Shown here in pieces: positions 16,989 through 24,883 of a DNA stretch of 51,261 bases. Each line of letters starts with the position of its first letter. The first letter of the stretch is position 1. The notes beneath the pieces are model-generated. The model did no database searches and had not been told where the DNA came from. It saw nothing but the letters and a program-made list of their open reading frames with translations. The stretch is from Candidatus Omnitrophota bacterium (lineage in GTDB: Bacteria > Omnitrophota > Gorgyraeia > Zapsychrales > Fredricksoniimonadaceae). Position numbers and translations under genes: made by a program. The stretch is taken from contig JABDGZ010000009.1 in assembly GCA_013285735.1 (NCBI GenBank), positions 1-51,261 of the forward strand, written 5' to 3'.

Positions 16989-18092
16989 TTATGAGTTTTT
17001 GTTCTGAGAATTATCTTCAGGGGGAGCTTTTGGCTTAGGTTTAGGCTTTGGTTTAGCTTTCGGTTTTGCCTTAGCTTTTGGCTTTACCTTGGCTTTAGCC
17101 TTAGTCTGCGGATGTGTTTGATTTTTATTTTGATGCATCGCTGCCACGTGTTTGGTCATTGTGGCAGACTTAATATTTCTGGACGCTCCAGATTTCCTTG
17201 GTTTCGTCTTATTATAAAAAGCCCCTGCTCGTTTAGCTGCTACAACACCTTTGCCTTTAAATACTCCGGGTCTCGCCGTCGCTGCAATGGCTGGTTTACC
17301 ATGGTTCGCAGATGCTCTTAGCGCAGGGTTCTTACGCGCAGCCTGTACTTGTATTTTTTGTTCTGCAGTTGCCGGGACATGTCTTTCATGCATCGCAGCC
17401 CGCTCTTGTGATGTTGGTTGAGCTTGTACGCCACCAGCCCCGCCATTAAAACTGGAATTATTGTTAGTAATATTAATGGTAATATTTGTTTCATTAACTC
17501 GTCTATTGACGAAAGTACCGTTGTTCCAACCCCCGCCTGAAAAACCTCTTCCCCCATAGCCATGTCCATAATTAATCCCGCCGTAGAATCCTATATGAAC
17601 ACCCCAATAGCCATCGTTAAAAACAAAATGACCACGACTCCACCCCCAATAACCAGGAGTCCATAAGTAGCCAGGTGTTGGTGCCAGGACCCATGTGCCA
17701 GGAACCCAATAGTAATCTTGGAAAAAATAATCATATCTCCAATAACCAGGGGTCCAAATATAATTAGAATCTGGAGGATCTGGCTGCACATATACAGGTA
17801 ATGCCGGCGGAGGGATGGTAACAACCGTAACCTGAGGCGTTGGGTTAGGAGCACCATTCCCATACATGGCCTGAAGTTGTGCCACGCTTGGGAACTGTGG
17901 ATAATACTCTCCTTGTGGGCCAGCATAGCCGCCACCGGATTGTTGAATAACAACAGCCACATACCCACCCTGGCCATTGGGCACATTCACTGTAAAAGAA
18001 TTCCCATCCGCGTAAGATAATTGAACCGCCGCGAATAAAAACACTGCCAATAAGATAATTCCTAAATTATTTAAATGTATTTTCTTAAACAT
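16989..18092 (-). CDS. Secreted YXWGXW-type protein with Lys/Pro-rich tail
   Basis: 367 residues with an N-terminal signal peptide (IILLAVFLFAAVQLSYA). The middle (about residues 105-165) repeats the motif Y-x-W-x-P-G-Y-W several times (YIWTPGYWRYDYFF, YYWVPGTW, YLWTPGYWGW), as in YXWGXW-repeat proteins of the envelope. A Gly/Asn-rich section follows, then an Ala/Lys-rich region and a tail of alternating Lys-Ala/Lys-Pro (17019-17102). No enzyme motif is visible; a structural or nucleic acid/polymer-binding role is only a guess. A good promoter (18137-18165) and an AGAAAGG ribosome site precede the ATG. Confidence 0.88.
   Translation of the reverse strand: MFKKIHLNNLGIILLAVFLFAAVQLSYADGNSFTVNVPNGQGGYVAVVIQQSGGGYAGPQGEYYPQFPSVAQLQAMYGNGAPNPTPQVTVVTIPPPALPVYVQPDPPDSNYIWTPGYWRYDYFFQDYYWVPGTWVLAPTPGYLWTPGYWGWSRGHFVFNDGYWGVHIGFYGGINYGHGYGGRGFSGGGWNNGTFVNRRVNETNITINITNNNSSFNGGAGGVQAQPTSQERAAMHERHVPATAEQKIQVQAARKNPALRASANHGKPAIAATARPGVFKGKGVVAAKRAGAFYNKTKPRKSGASRNIKSATMTKHVAAMHQNKNQTHPQTKAKAKVKPKAKAKPKAKPKPKPKPKAPPEDNSQNKNS
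17019..17102 (-). repeat. Lys-Ala/Lys-Pro low-complexity repeat in coding sequence
   Basis: The reverse strand repeats a GCTTTN-type hexamer pattern that encodes alternating lysine and alanine or proline at the C-terminus of the YXWGXW-type protein. The repeat is likely length-variable through slippage. Confidence 0.7.
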
Positions 18093-18136
18093 AGCGCCTT
18101 TCTAATGATTCAAATAAAGAATAAGTTTACAGTAAT

Positions 18137-18165
18137 ATTTTAAATGTTGGATCAAAAAAAGTCAA
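18137..18165 (-). promoter_or_regulatory. Promoter of the YXWGXW-type gene
   Basis: TTGACT and TAAAAT on the minus strand are separated by 17 nt. The 5' leader to the ATG at 18092 is about 38 nt and ends in a good AAAGG ribosome site. Confidence 0.75.
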
Positions 18166-18189
18166 TTATACTTAGGTATGAAGAAATGA

Positions 18190-18236
18190 AGGCGTGGTCG
18201 ACGAAACTTGAACTCGTGCCGTCTTGCAGCGTGATA
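18190..18236 (-). pseudogene. Decayed 3' half of a tRNA-Asp gene
   Basis: The plus strand GGCGTGGTCGACGAAACTTG and the following CTCG...CGTCTT-CAGCGTGA aligns to the 3' half of the intact tRNA-Asp at 24666-24742 (acceptor strand, T arm, up to the anticodon region) with about 80% identity over 45 nt. The 5' half is absent and the T stem is interrupted, so it cannot be functional. Confidence 0.7.
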
Positions 18237-18239
18237 AAA

Positions 18240-18321
18240 TTACCTCTTATTCAAAAAACGATTGGGGACAGCTTCTAGAAATTCAATCAATTGTTCCTTA
18301 TCATCAATACGGGTTGGATTA
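18240..18321 (-). pseudogene. Remnant of a DUF433 antitoxin C-terminus
   Basis: Translated on the minus strand, this stretch reads PTRIDDKEQLIEFLEAVPNR, then FLNKR and a stop. That closely matches the end of the intact DUF433 protein at 24317-24523 (EQVIEFLEAAPNRFLKK). The rest of the gene is missing; it begins right after the SDR stop codon. It lies directly beside the tRNA-Asp remnant, the same two elements that neighbour each other in the intact locus. Confidence 0.75.
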
Positions 18322-19035
18322 TCACATAGCTGCAAATGAACGCTCTACGGCTTTAGGATCTTTGGACCATGACCCTGCTATCTCAACAGAGAACGGATCA
18401 GGGAAAATGTCTTCGCTGCCGGCCTCAATGCCTTTGATAATATTTTCTGCGGCAACTTCAGAGCTTGTTTTAGGAAAATTAAAATCACGGGCCATATCCG
18501 TATCAATGGGGCCCGGAAAAATCGTGTGAACACTGATGTTCTTATTTTTTAATTCGGCCCGCAGGGCTTGGGACGCAGAAAAAACAGCGGCCTTGGAAGC
18601 AGAATAACCTGCAGCTTGGGACATGCTGGCCAAACCAACTACAGAACTTATGTTAGCAATGGCACCTGGTCCATTTTTTGCGATCAATGGTTCAAAAGCA
18701 CGGATCATATTTAATGTACCAAAATAATTGACCTGCATATCGCGTATTAAATCCTGTTCCGTTGCTGTTAAGACCGACCCCCCTGACAAGGAGCCTGCAT
18801 TGTTGATAAGCACATTGACATCCTGTGCACGGGCCGCTGCTTGTTTAATTTGTGGACTGGAAGTAATGTCTAATTCAATGAGAACAACCCTGTCGTCCTT
18901 CCAGGCTGATTGCTCAATCTTTCGCGCGGCGGCATAGACCTTTTTGACCTTCCTTTTAAGAAGAGCGTCAATAATCGCTTTTCCGATGCCTCGATTGGTA
19001 CCGCTGACAAAAATCACTTGGTTTTCTAGTTTCAT
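18322..19035 (-). CDS. Short-chain dehydrogenase/reductase (SDR)
   Basis: 237 residues with a textbook SDR layout: FVSGTNRGIGKAI near the N-terminus, VLINNAG around residue 80, ISSVVG, and catalytic YSASKAA near residue 145, then FPGPIDTDM. It is an NAD(P)-dependent oxidoreductase of classical type; substrate unknown. It is the last gene of the efflux operon, 3 nt after the outer-membrane channel gene. Co-location suggests a role with the exported compound, but that is inference. Confidence 0.9.
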   Translation of the reverse strand: MKLENQVIFVSGTNRGIGKAIIDALLKRKVKKVYAAARKIEQSAWKDDRVVLIELDITSSPQIKQAAARAQDVNVLINNAGSLSGGSVLTATEQDLIRDMQVNYFGTLNMIRAFEPLIAKNGPGAIANISSVVGLASMSQAAGYSASKAAVFSASQALRAELKNKNISVHTIFPGPIDTDMARDFNFPKTSSEVAAENIIKGIEAGSEDIFPDPFSVEIAGSWSKDPKAVERSFAAM

Positions 19036-19038
19036 ATT

Positions 19039-20457
19039 CTATTCCTTTCTTAGGTTTTCCGACCATCCGCCGCCCAACGCTTTGTAAAGTTGCACTAAGT
19101 CAACGGAAACCGCCTGATTACTTTGTACTAAAGCATCTTGGGCCAGATAAAGCGCGCGTTCAGAATCCAACACACGGATAAAGTCCACCAAACCGCTTTT
19201 ATAAAGTTTGGTGGATAAGTCTAGAGCTTGGGTTTGGGCATCCAACGATTCTGACAGCGACTGATGCCGTACTTGTTCTTTGGCATAATTGGTAAGTGCT
19301 CCTTCAACATCTTGCAGAGCCGCTAATATCGTTTGCTGGTAATCGTCCAAAGCCTCCTCTTGACGGGCATTTTGGACCCTAACTTGGGCCCTAATGCGGC
19401 CTGCCTCAAAAATTTCCCATTGTACGCTTGGACCTATACTCCCGTAACGACTGGCGTAATCAAACCAGTTACTGGTCGAAAGGCTTTCAATACCACCGCC
19501 CCCGGTGAGAGAGAATTTAGGAAATAAATCTGATTGGGCCTCTCCTATATGGCTCGTCGCTGCTGCCAATCCACGTTCTGCTTTCTGGATATCAGGCCGT
19601 CGCTGTAGTAAATCAGATGGAAGACCAACCGGCACTTGAGGCGGTGTTAACGGGATGGATTTCTCCTCCGAGAGCTCATCCATTAACGCCTCTGGCTCCT
19701 GTCCAATGAGAACGGCTAGATGGTAAACAGATTCTTGAATACCTGTTTCCAGTAACGGCACCTGCGCCTGGGTTTGGGCCAAAATACCACGAGCCTCCTG
19801 CACGTCTAAATCACTGCTTAATCCGTGCTGAAAACGACTCTTGGTCAAATCAAAGGTCTCTTGTTGAACTTTAATATTTTGATGTGTGATCGTCAGCCGT
19901 TGCTGAAATCCTCTTAACTGAATATAACTCCGCGCCACTTCAGCCAGCAAAGAAATCAGCACATCCCTCTGGCCATATTGCGCAGCATCCACTTCAGCGT
20001 TCGCAGCCTCAACAGCCCTGCGGGTGCCACCAAAAATATCAATTTCCCAGGCTGCATCAAAGCCTGCGTTGTACTCATTAAAATTAAAAGGTGTGGTTGG
20101 AGGCAATGGTGGAAAACTGTTTTTACCCCAACGGTTGCGCGAGTAGGAAGCAATTGTTTTTATCGTAGGCCATAAGCCGCCATAAGCTACGTCCCTTTGT
20201 GCACGGGCTTCGCGTACACGGGCTTGCGCTAACCGAAGATCATAATTAGATTCCATAGCTTTTGTCATCAATAAATCCAAATCAGGGTCATTAAACTTCT
20301 TCCACCAAATGGACAAATCAACAGCCCCCTTCATTTCTCCATGGCTTAAGGGGGTGGCCCATTGCTCTGCAACATTAATCTTAGGCGCCTGATAATTGGG
20401 ACCAACCGTGCAACCGGAAAAAAACAAAAGACCTATAACCGCTCTACCAAACATCAT
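19039..20457 (-). CDS. Outer-membrane efflux lipoprotein (NodT/TolC family)
   Basis: 472 residues. The N-terminus is a lipoprotein signal with lipobox FFSGC at Cys16, followed by TVGPNYQAP, diagnostic of the NodT family. Two OEP repeats follow with long amphipathic helices (LAQARVREARAQRD, LDVQEARGILAQTQ, ALDLSTKLYKSGLVDFIRVLD). It forms the trimeric channel across the outer membrane and periplasm that completes the EmrA/EmrB-like pump encoded by the adjacent genes. Its ATG overlaps the upstream kinase-like stop (ATGA). Presence of this gene shows the organism has an outer membrane. Confidence 0.94.
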   Translation of the reverse strand: MMFGRAVIGLLFFSGCTVGPNYQAPKINVAEQWATPLSHGEMKGAVDLSIWWKKFNDPDLDLLMTKAMESNYDLRLAQARVREARAQRDVAYGGLWPTIKTIASYSRNRWGKNSFPPLPPTTPFNFNEYNAGFDAAWEIDIFGGTRRAVEAANAEVDAAQYGQRDVLISLLAEVARSYIQLRGFQQRLTITHQNIKVQQETFDLTKSRFQHGLSSDLDVQEARGILAQTQAQVPLLETGIQESVYHLAVLIGQEPEALMDELSEEKSIPLTPPQVPVGLPSDLLQRRPDIQKAERGLAAATSHIGEAQSDLFPKFSLTGGGGIESLSTSNWFDYASRYGSIGPSVQWEIFEAGRIRAQVRVQNARQEEALDDYQQTILAALQDVEGALTNYAKEQVRHQSLSESLDAQTQALDLSTKLYKSGLVDFIRVLDSERALYLAQDALVQSNQAVSVDLVQLYKALGGGWSENLRKE

Positions 20458-21095
20458 GTTTGACCCGCTTGGTTCTTACGATTTGCACTTTCCAACAAGT
20501 GGAGAATCTCCTCAACAGTATTGTCATCCCCCATACCCGTATTGAGCATGGCATGAAATAATTCACGTTTCGGCCAGTCGTGCCCGAAATACTGTTTGAC
20601 AAATTTCCGTCGATCGTCGTCTATAGTGTCCACTAGTTCAATGGCTTCTTTCTCGTTGCCCCCGAGGCGCTTAAGCACACGATGGTACTTCAAATCTCTT
20701 GAGGCATATAAAAAAACACAAAAAATATCCTTACGGTTGCGCAGAAAATAAGGCGCCCCACGACCCACAATGACGCAGGGCTTTTGCTCAGCAGCCTCAA
20801 GAACGACCTTTTCAAGCAAACCTGCCAGACGCTGGGTATCTAAAATAGCTTCCTCGGTCGACGATGGATTTGGCATAAAACTCCCTCTCCAAATAATATT
20901 CACTAATTTATGGAGTAAAGGATCAGACCGTTCTTCACGCTTGCGGCATTCCTGTACAGGAATTTTGGCAAGTTTAGCGATCTCTTCGCTTAAGGCCTGG
21001 TCGAATAATTTCCAGCCAAGCCGCGCGGCCACTTTTTCACCAATGGTGCTGCCTCCGGCACCAAACTCTCTGTCAATCAAAAGAATTTGTTTCAT
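20454..21095 (-). CDS. Cytidylate-kinase-like protein
   Basis: 213 residues beginning MKQILLIDREFGAGGSTIGE, the modified P-loop (REFGAGG) of the cytidylate-kinase-like family (PF13189), with FDQALSEEIA, IVGRGA and the LID-like DDDRRKFVKQYF. I start at the ATG at 21095 because AAGGGAAGG lies just upstream; the longer frame to 21158 runs into the MFS gene. The family binds nucleotides but many members have unknown substrates, so dCMP/CMP kinase activity should not be assumed. Its position between efflux genes is unusual. Confidence 0.88.
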   Translation of the reverse strand: MKQILLIDREFGAGGSTIGEKVAARLGWKLFDQALSEEIAKLAKIPVQECRKREERSDPLLHKLVNIIWRGSFMPNPSSTEEAILDTQRLAGLLEKVVLEAAEQKPCVIVGRGAPYFLRNRKDIFCVFLYASRDLKYHRVLKRLGGNEKEAIELVDTIDDDRRKFVKQYFGHDWPKRELFHAMLNTGMGDDNTVEEILHLLESANRKNQAGQT

Positions 21096-21105
21096 ACCTT
21101 CCCTT

Positions 21106-22674
21106 TTATTCTGCCGCAACCGCAGCCACAGCGCCTTTACGCGGCGTCTGAAATACAAAGACCCCGCCCAAGCACGCTACACAAAGACAGGCCACAAAGA
21201 AAAATAAATTCACAAATGACCAATAATCCGATTGTTGAATCAAAACGTGATAAAGAAATCCTTGCGCATGGGTTAAAGCATCCACCGGCGATAAACGCTG
21301 CTCAAAAATATGCTGTAATCCATTTAACGCTTGGTTGTATGCGGGATTGGCCGTTGATAAATGCCCTACCATCATGGATTGATGCGTTTGGGAAAGACGT
21401 GCTAGCATCGTGGCTACCAAAGAAAGACCAATGCTGCCGCCGATATTACGGATGAGATTTGTCAGGCCAATGGCATTACCGATTTGTTCGTTGCGCAAGG
21501 TGCCCACGGCCAAGGTTGTCAAAGGTACAAAGATAGAACTTGCCCCTAAGCCCGCAATCACATTAGCCAAAACAATAGTGTTCATGGACATTTGCAGACT
21601 TACACCGCTTAACATCCACGCACCTATAGCATTGGCAAGAAACCCGAATCCAACTAAAAGTTTCGGATTAACGCGGGTGCTTAAGGCCCCTACAATAAAT
21701 AGGGCTGCTAGAGAGCCGTATCCCCGCGGCGTTACCGACAGTCCGGCGTCAAGGGCTGTATAACCTAACATCGATTGCAGGAATAATGGCTGTAAAGTTA
21801 TTAAAGAAAATATCATCAAACCAAAGAGCCCAAACATAACGCTGCTGACGGCAAAATTCCTATTTTTAAAAATGCGCAAATCCACGATAGGATGATCTGT
21901 GGTCAGTTCACGCACAATAAAACCGATCAAAGACATGATACTGACCACGGTAAACCAACGCACCCACACTGCTGAAAACCAATCAACATCCTGACCTTTA
22001 TCCAGCACGATTTGTAAGGTCCCTAGAAACATCGCCATCAGACCAAATCCAAGAACGTCCATTTTATGGGCCTGTTTTTGGATGTAAGGCGGGTCTTCGA
22101 TCAACATAGTCATCAGAAAGACCGCCAAGATGCCGACGGGAAGATTGATGAAAAAAGTCCAGCGCCAGGAAAAATCATCAGTGAGCCAACCGCCGAGTGT
22201 AGGGCCGATAATAGGCGCTACTACAATCCCTAAGCCATACAAGGCGCTGGCTGTCCCCCGCTGATTGGGTGGAAAACTTTCCAGTAAAATCGATTGGGCC
22301 AAAGGCTGCATGGCACCTCCCCCTAAACCTTGCAGCACCCGTGCCAAGACCAGGATGGGCATGCTGGCTGCAACCCCACAAACTAAGGAAGCCAGTGTGA
22401 AAATAATAGTACAGCCGATCAAAAAACGTTTGCGGCCGAAATAATTTGCTAACCAGGCACTGGCCGGCAAAATAATGGCATTGGCCACCAAATAACTTGT
22501 CATCACCCACGTGGATTCATCCTGGGTAGAGCCCAAGTTTCCCGCGATATAGGGAAGTGCTACCACCACAATAGATGTATCTAAAAAGAACATAAAAGTC
22601 GCCAACATCAAAGGCAAAGCAATGAGCCATGGATTGTAACGCGGGTGCCATTCAGTTGAAGGAATTTGGTTCAT
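21106..22674 (-). CDS. MFS transporter of the DHA2/EmrB family
   Basis: 522 residues with about 14 membrane helices. Signatures: LDTSIVVVALPYIAG (motif D1), GRKRFLIGC in the first cytoplasmic loop (motif A), LQGLGGGAMQPL (motif B) and ALYGLGIVVAPIIGPTLGG (motif C, drug:H+ antiporters). It would expel drugs or metabolites in exchange for protons, delivering them to the HlyD-like adaptor and outer-membrane channel. Its start overlaps the adaptor stop by 4 nt, and it is followed after 10 nt by the kinase-like gene. Substrate cannot be told from sequence. Confidence 0.95.
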   Translation of the reverse strand: MNQIPSTEWHPRYNPWLIALPLMLATFMFFLDTSIVVVALPYIAGNLGSTQDESTWVMTSYLVANAIILPASAWLANYFGRKRFLIGCTIIFTLASLVCGVAASMPILVLARVLQGLGGGAMQPLAQSILLESFPPNQRGTASALYGLGIVVAPIIGPTLGGWLTDDFSWRWTFFINLPVGILAVFLMTMLIEDPPYIQKQAHKMDVLGFGLMAMFLGTLQIVLDKGQDVDWFSAVWVRWFTVVSIMSLIGFIVRELTTDHPIVDLRIFKNRNFAVSSVMFGLFGLMIFSLITLQPLFLQSMLGYTALDAGLSVTPRGYGSLAALFIVGALSTRVNPKLLVGFGFLANAIGAWMLSGVSLQMSMNTIVLANVIAGLGASSIFVPLTTLAVGTLRNEQIGNAIGLTNLIRNIGGSIGLSLVATMLARLSQTHQSMMVGHLSTANPAYNQALNGLQHIFEQRLSPVDALTHAQGFLYHVLIQQSDYWSFVNLFFFVACLCVACLGGVFVFQTPRKGAVAAVAAE

Positions 22675-23765
22675 TTGACTTTGACTTGAGGGTTGACCGA
22701 CATGCCCGGTGCAATATCTAGATCATCGGGCAAAGGGTCATCAAAAATGATTTTAACCGGGATCCGCTGGACAACTTTGACATAATTACCAACAGCGTTT
22801 TCCGGCGGCAATAAACTAAAGCGCGCACCGCTGCCTGCCTGCAAACTATCTATCTTGCCCTTAAATTTCCTTCCGGGATAAGCATCCAAGGTCAATTCTA
22901 CCGGCTGTCCGGGACGCATATGGACCAATTGCGTTTCCTTGAAATTAGCCACCACCCAAACATCCCTGGGAACAATGACCAACAAAGTTTGGCCTGCCTG
23001 GACATAATTTCCTAACTGGACATTACGGGCTGTAATGCGTCCATCACGTGGAGCAATAATTTTAGTATAAGAAAAATTCAATTGCGCCTGTCCAAGTTTG
23101 GCTTGGGCCTCTGCTAAATCGGCGGAGGCAGATTCAATGTCCGCACGGCTTAAGGACACATCGGCCTGAGCTGCTTTCACTTGGGCATGTGCTGAATCTA
23201 AATTAGCATCAGCTGCCAATGCCTGGGCCTGGGCCTGGTCAAAATCAATTTTAGACACGGCCCTGGCTTCAACTGATTCGTAGCGACCGAGATCATTATT
23301 GGCTTTTTTGTCTTGAGCTTCAGCAACTGTTACTGCTGCTTGCGCCTGGTCTACTTTTGCTTCACTAACCAAAACTTCTGCCTGGGCATGGTTTAACTGG
23401 CTATGGGCGATGGCGACGACGGCCTTTGCTTGGGACAAAGCGGTCTCATAGTCGCGCGGATCGATTTCTACCAACACATCGCCTTCTTTAATATATTGAT
23501 TGTCAGTCACCAAAAGTTTCGTCACCTGTCCGGGTACACGGGGACTTAAAAGAGTAACATAACCATCAATGAAGGCATCATCGGTGGATTCATAGCTCTC
23601 TGTATAATTGATATACCAAAAGATTACTACGACCCAAAATACCGTAGCTGCAATACCTATAATTAAATACAATCTACGTTTCTTATTTCTCGGCGGAGGG
23701 GGTGGCGGCAGGCTTTCTTTTTTCGAATTGACAAGTGTTTCGATTTTATCTTTTTCTTGTTCCAT
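22671..23765 (-). CDS. HlyD/EmrA-family periplasmic adaptor
   Basis: 364 residues: cytoplasmic N-terminus with a six-proline run (PPPPPP at about 20-25), one helix (about 32-52), then the lipoyl-half motif STDDAFIDGYVTLLSPRVPG, a long Ala-rich coiled coil (about residues 105-225) and the second half SYTKIIAPRDGRITARNV with beta barrel to the end. It bridges the EmrB-like pump to the outer-membrane channel. First gene of the operon; the ribosome site is an AAAGAAAAGA stretch. No convincing promoter box pair was found in the 230 nt upstream. Confidence 0.95.
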   Translation of the reverse strand: MEQEKDKIETLVNSKKESLPPPPPPRNKKRRLYLIIGIAATVFWVVVIFWYINYTESYESTDDAFIDGYVTLLSPRVPGQVTKLLVTDNQYIKEGDVLVEIDPRDYETALSQAKAVVAIAHSQLNHAQAEVLVSEAKVDQAQAAVTVAEAQDKKANNDLGRYESVEARAVSKIDFDQAQAQALAADANLDSAHAQVKAAQADVSLSRADIESASADLAEAQAKLGQAQLNFSYTKIIAPRDGRITARNVQLGNYVQAGQTLLVIVPRDVWVVANFKETQLVHMRPGQPVELTLDAYPGRKFKGKIDSLQAGSGARFSLLPPENAVGNYVKVVQRIPVKIIFDDPLPDDLDIAPGMSVNPQVKVK

Positions 23766-23964
23766 ATCTTTTCTTTTTTTACCCAGTTTTCAGATAATAA
23801 ACTATTCTATCGTAAACTTGGGCATGGACACACAAAAAAATATGGATTATGACAGGCCAAGACCTTTTTAAAAAACTGATGACAAAAATTATACCGTCGC
23901 GTCAAGGGCAAGAAGAAACCCCCTGCATGATGTTACATTACAGAGGATTAAAAAGACAAATCAG

Positions 23965-23990
23965 TGGCGGGGTCAATAGAAACATCAACA
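23965..23990 (-). repeat. Short tRNA-Asp 3'-end-like fragment
   Basis: TGGCGGGGTC (23965-23974) is identical to the plus-strand sequence at the 3' end of tRNA-Asp (24666-24675). The following GAAACATCAAC resembles the matching part of the tRNA-Asp remnant at 18190-18236 (about 9 of 11). Together with tRNA-Asp itself it brackets the toxin-antitoxin pair. The match is short, so an attachment-site origin is plausible rather than proven. Confidence 0.4.
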
Positions 23991-23998
23991 ATACGCTT

Positions 23999-24315
23999 TT
24001 ATTCAAAAATACTAATTTTCTTAACAATGGGTGATTTCAAAGTCTTTAACAGTTTAGGAATCAAAAGTTTTAAGTCATCATACCTATTGCTTAAAGCTTT
24101 AAGAACAAAAATTGGCACAGTGGCATGGCGTAAATTTATTTGATAAATCATATTCTGGTCTGGTGTTACAAAAATATCAAACTTCCCCGCAATAAGGGCC
24201 ATTAACTCCCCGTTCTGTTTACCTTTCCATCCCATATCGGAAACAGTCTTTACCGCATGCCCCGGAAAGTGTTTTTTAACCTTTTGGGCAGAGATTCATC
24301 AAGCAGAATTTTCAT
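23999..24315 (-). CDS. DUF5615-family PIN-like toxin, frame interrupted at a slippery A-tract
   Basis: The second half is open from 24235 and reads GELMALIAGKFDIFVTPDQN, typical of the Mut7-C/DUF5615 PIN-like family. The first part begins MKILLDESLPKRLK from an ATG at 24315, with the DE pair of the active-site strand. The frame then shifts by -1 within TTAAAAAACAC; reading on as KHFPGHAVKTVSDMGW restores the family sequence. In the upstream frame the heptamer A-AAA-AAC is in register for a classical -1 slip. Either one A has been lost (broken gene or sequencing error) or translation frameshifts. It follows the DUF433 antitoxin by 1 nt (TAAAATG), so translation is coupled. PIN-like RNases cut RNA. 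Confidence 0.7.
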
Positions 24316-24316
24316 T

Positions 24317-24523
24317 TTATTTCTTCAGAAAACGATTGGGGGCGGCTTCTAAAAACTCAATTACTTGTTCCTTAGAGACGGTTGGAAAATCTAAAAGGAA
24401 GTCATCAACGTTGTCTCCAGCCTTAAGATAGTCAATGAGATTCTTAGCAGGAACCCTGGTTCCCAAAAAGACCGGTGTCCCTCCCAAGATTTTTCTATTT
24501 GAAATAATTACGTTAGCTTTCAT
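24317..24523 (-). CDS. DUF433-family antitoxin
   Basis: 68 residues: MKANVIISNRKILGGTPVFL then GTRVPAKNLIDYLKAGDN and EFLEAAPNRF, which is the full DUF433 consensus. DUF433 proteins are small helix-turn-helix antitoxins usually placed directly before DUF5615 PIN-like toxins, as here. The pair should autoregulate by antitoxin binding to the operator. A promoter at 24530-24558 ends 6 nt from the ATG, so the mRNA is likely leaderless. A second, decayed DUF433 end lies at 18240-18321. Confidence 0.9.
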   Translation of the reverse strand: MKANVIISNRKILGGTPVFLGTRVPAKNLIDYLKAGDNVDDFLLDFPTVSKEQVIEFLEAAPNRFLKK

Positions 24524-24529
24524 AATTAA

Positions 24530-24558
24530 AATATATCATACGTTTCCTAGACACGCAA
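24530..24558 (-). promoter_or_regulatory. Leaderless-type promoter of the toxin-antitoxin pair
   Basis: TTGCGT, 17 nt, TATATT, then 6 nt to the ATG at 24523. There is no ribosome site. Confidence 0.65.
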
Positions 24559-24600
24559 TACCTATCCAGAACCTAAGATGTCCACATTTTGGTCTAAACC

Positions 24601-24614
24601 ATATCAATTGATAT
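24601..24614. promoter_or_regulatory. Perfect 14-bp palindrome, possible antitoxin operator
   Basis: ATATCAATTGATAT, about 43 bp upstream of the -35 box of the antitoxin promoter. Next to it lies TGGTCTAAACCA (24589-24600). The location between the tRNA terminator and this promoter fits an operator; binding is not shown. Confidence 0.35.
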
Positions 24615-24625
24615 CTATTAGTATA

Positions 24626-24654
24626 AAACAAAAACCCCGCAAGTGCTTGCGAGG
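24626..24654 (-). terminator. Intrinsic terminator of the tRNA-Val/tRNA-Asp transcript
   Basis: On the minus strand CCTCGCAA pairs with TTGCGGGG (one G-U pair) across a GCAC-type loop and is followed by TTTTTGTTTT. It starts 15 nt after the tRNA-Asp 3' end. Confidence 0.85.
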
Positions 24655-24665
24655 CTTTAATTTAA

Positions 24666-24742
24666 TGGCGGGGTCGACGAGATTTGAACTCGCGGTCTTC
24701 AGCGTGACAAGCTGATGTGTTAACCAGCTACACCACGACCCC
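24666..24742 (-). tRNA. tRNA-Asp (GUC)
   Basis: Complete cloverleaf on the minus strand: acceptor GGGGTCG/CGACCCC, D arm GTGTAGCTGGTTAACAC, anticodon arm TCAGC-TTGTCAC-GCTGA with anticodon GTC, T loop TTCAAAT, and an encoded CCA. It lies after tRNA-Val in the same transcript. Confidence 0.96.
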
Positions 24743-24793
24743 GTAGATGAAGCGATATATTAATAGTTCTCAACTGCTTTGTAAAGAAAAAAC

Positions 24794-24870
24794 TGGTGGG
24801 CAAGGAAGGACTTGAACCCTCAACCTATTGAATGTAAGTCAATTGCTCTAACCAGTTGAGCTACTTGCCC
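24794..24870 (-). tRNA. tRNA-Val (UAC)
   Basis: Complete cloverleaf on the minus strand: acceptor GGGCAAG/CTTGCCC, anticodon arm ATTGA-CTTACAT-TCAAT with anticodon TAC, T loop TTCAAGT, discriminator A and encoded CCA. Upstream of tRNA-Asp, 51 nt apart. Confidence 0.95.
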
Positions 24871-24883
24871 GTATAAGCCCATA

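Noticed and set aside
23766-23964. Small ORF or promoter between the efflux operon and the toxin-antitoxin locus
   Set aside because: Short frames on both strands lack ribosome sites or family similarity, and the best -35/-10 pair has a spacing of 11 or 20 nt, so nothing was called.
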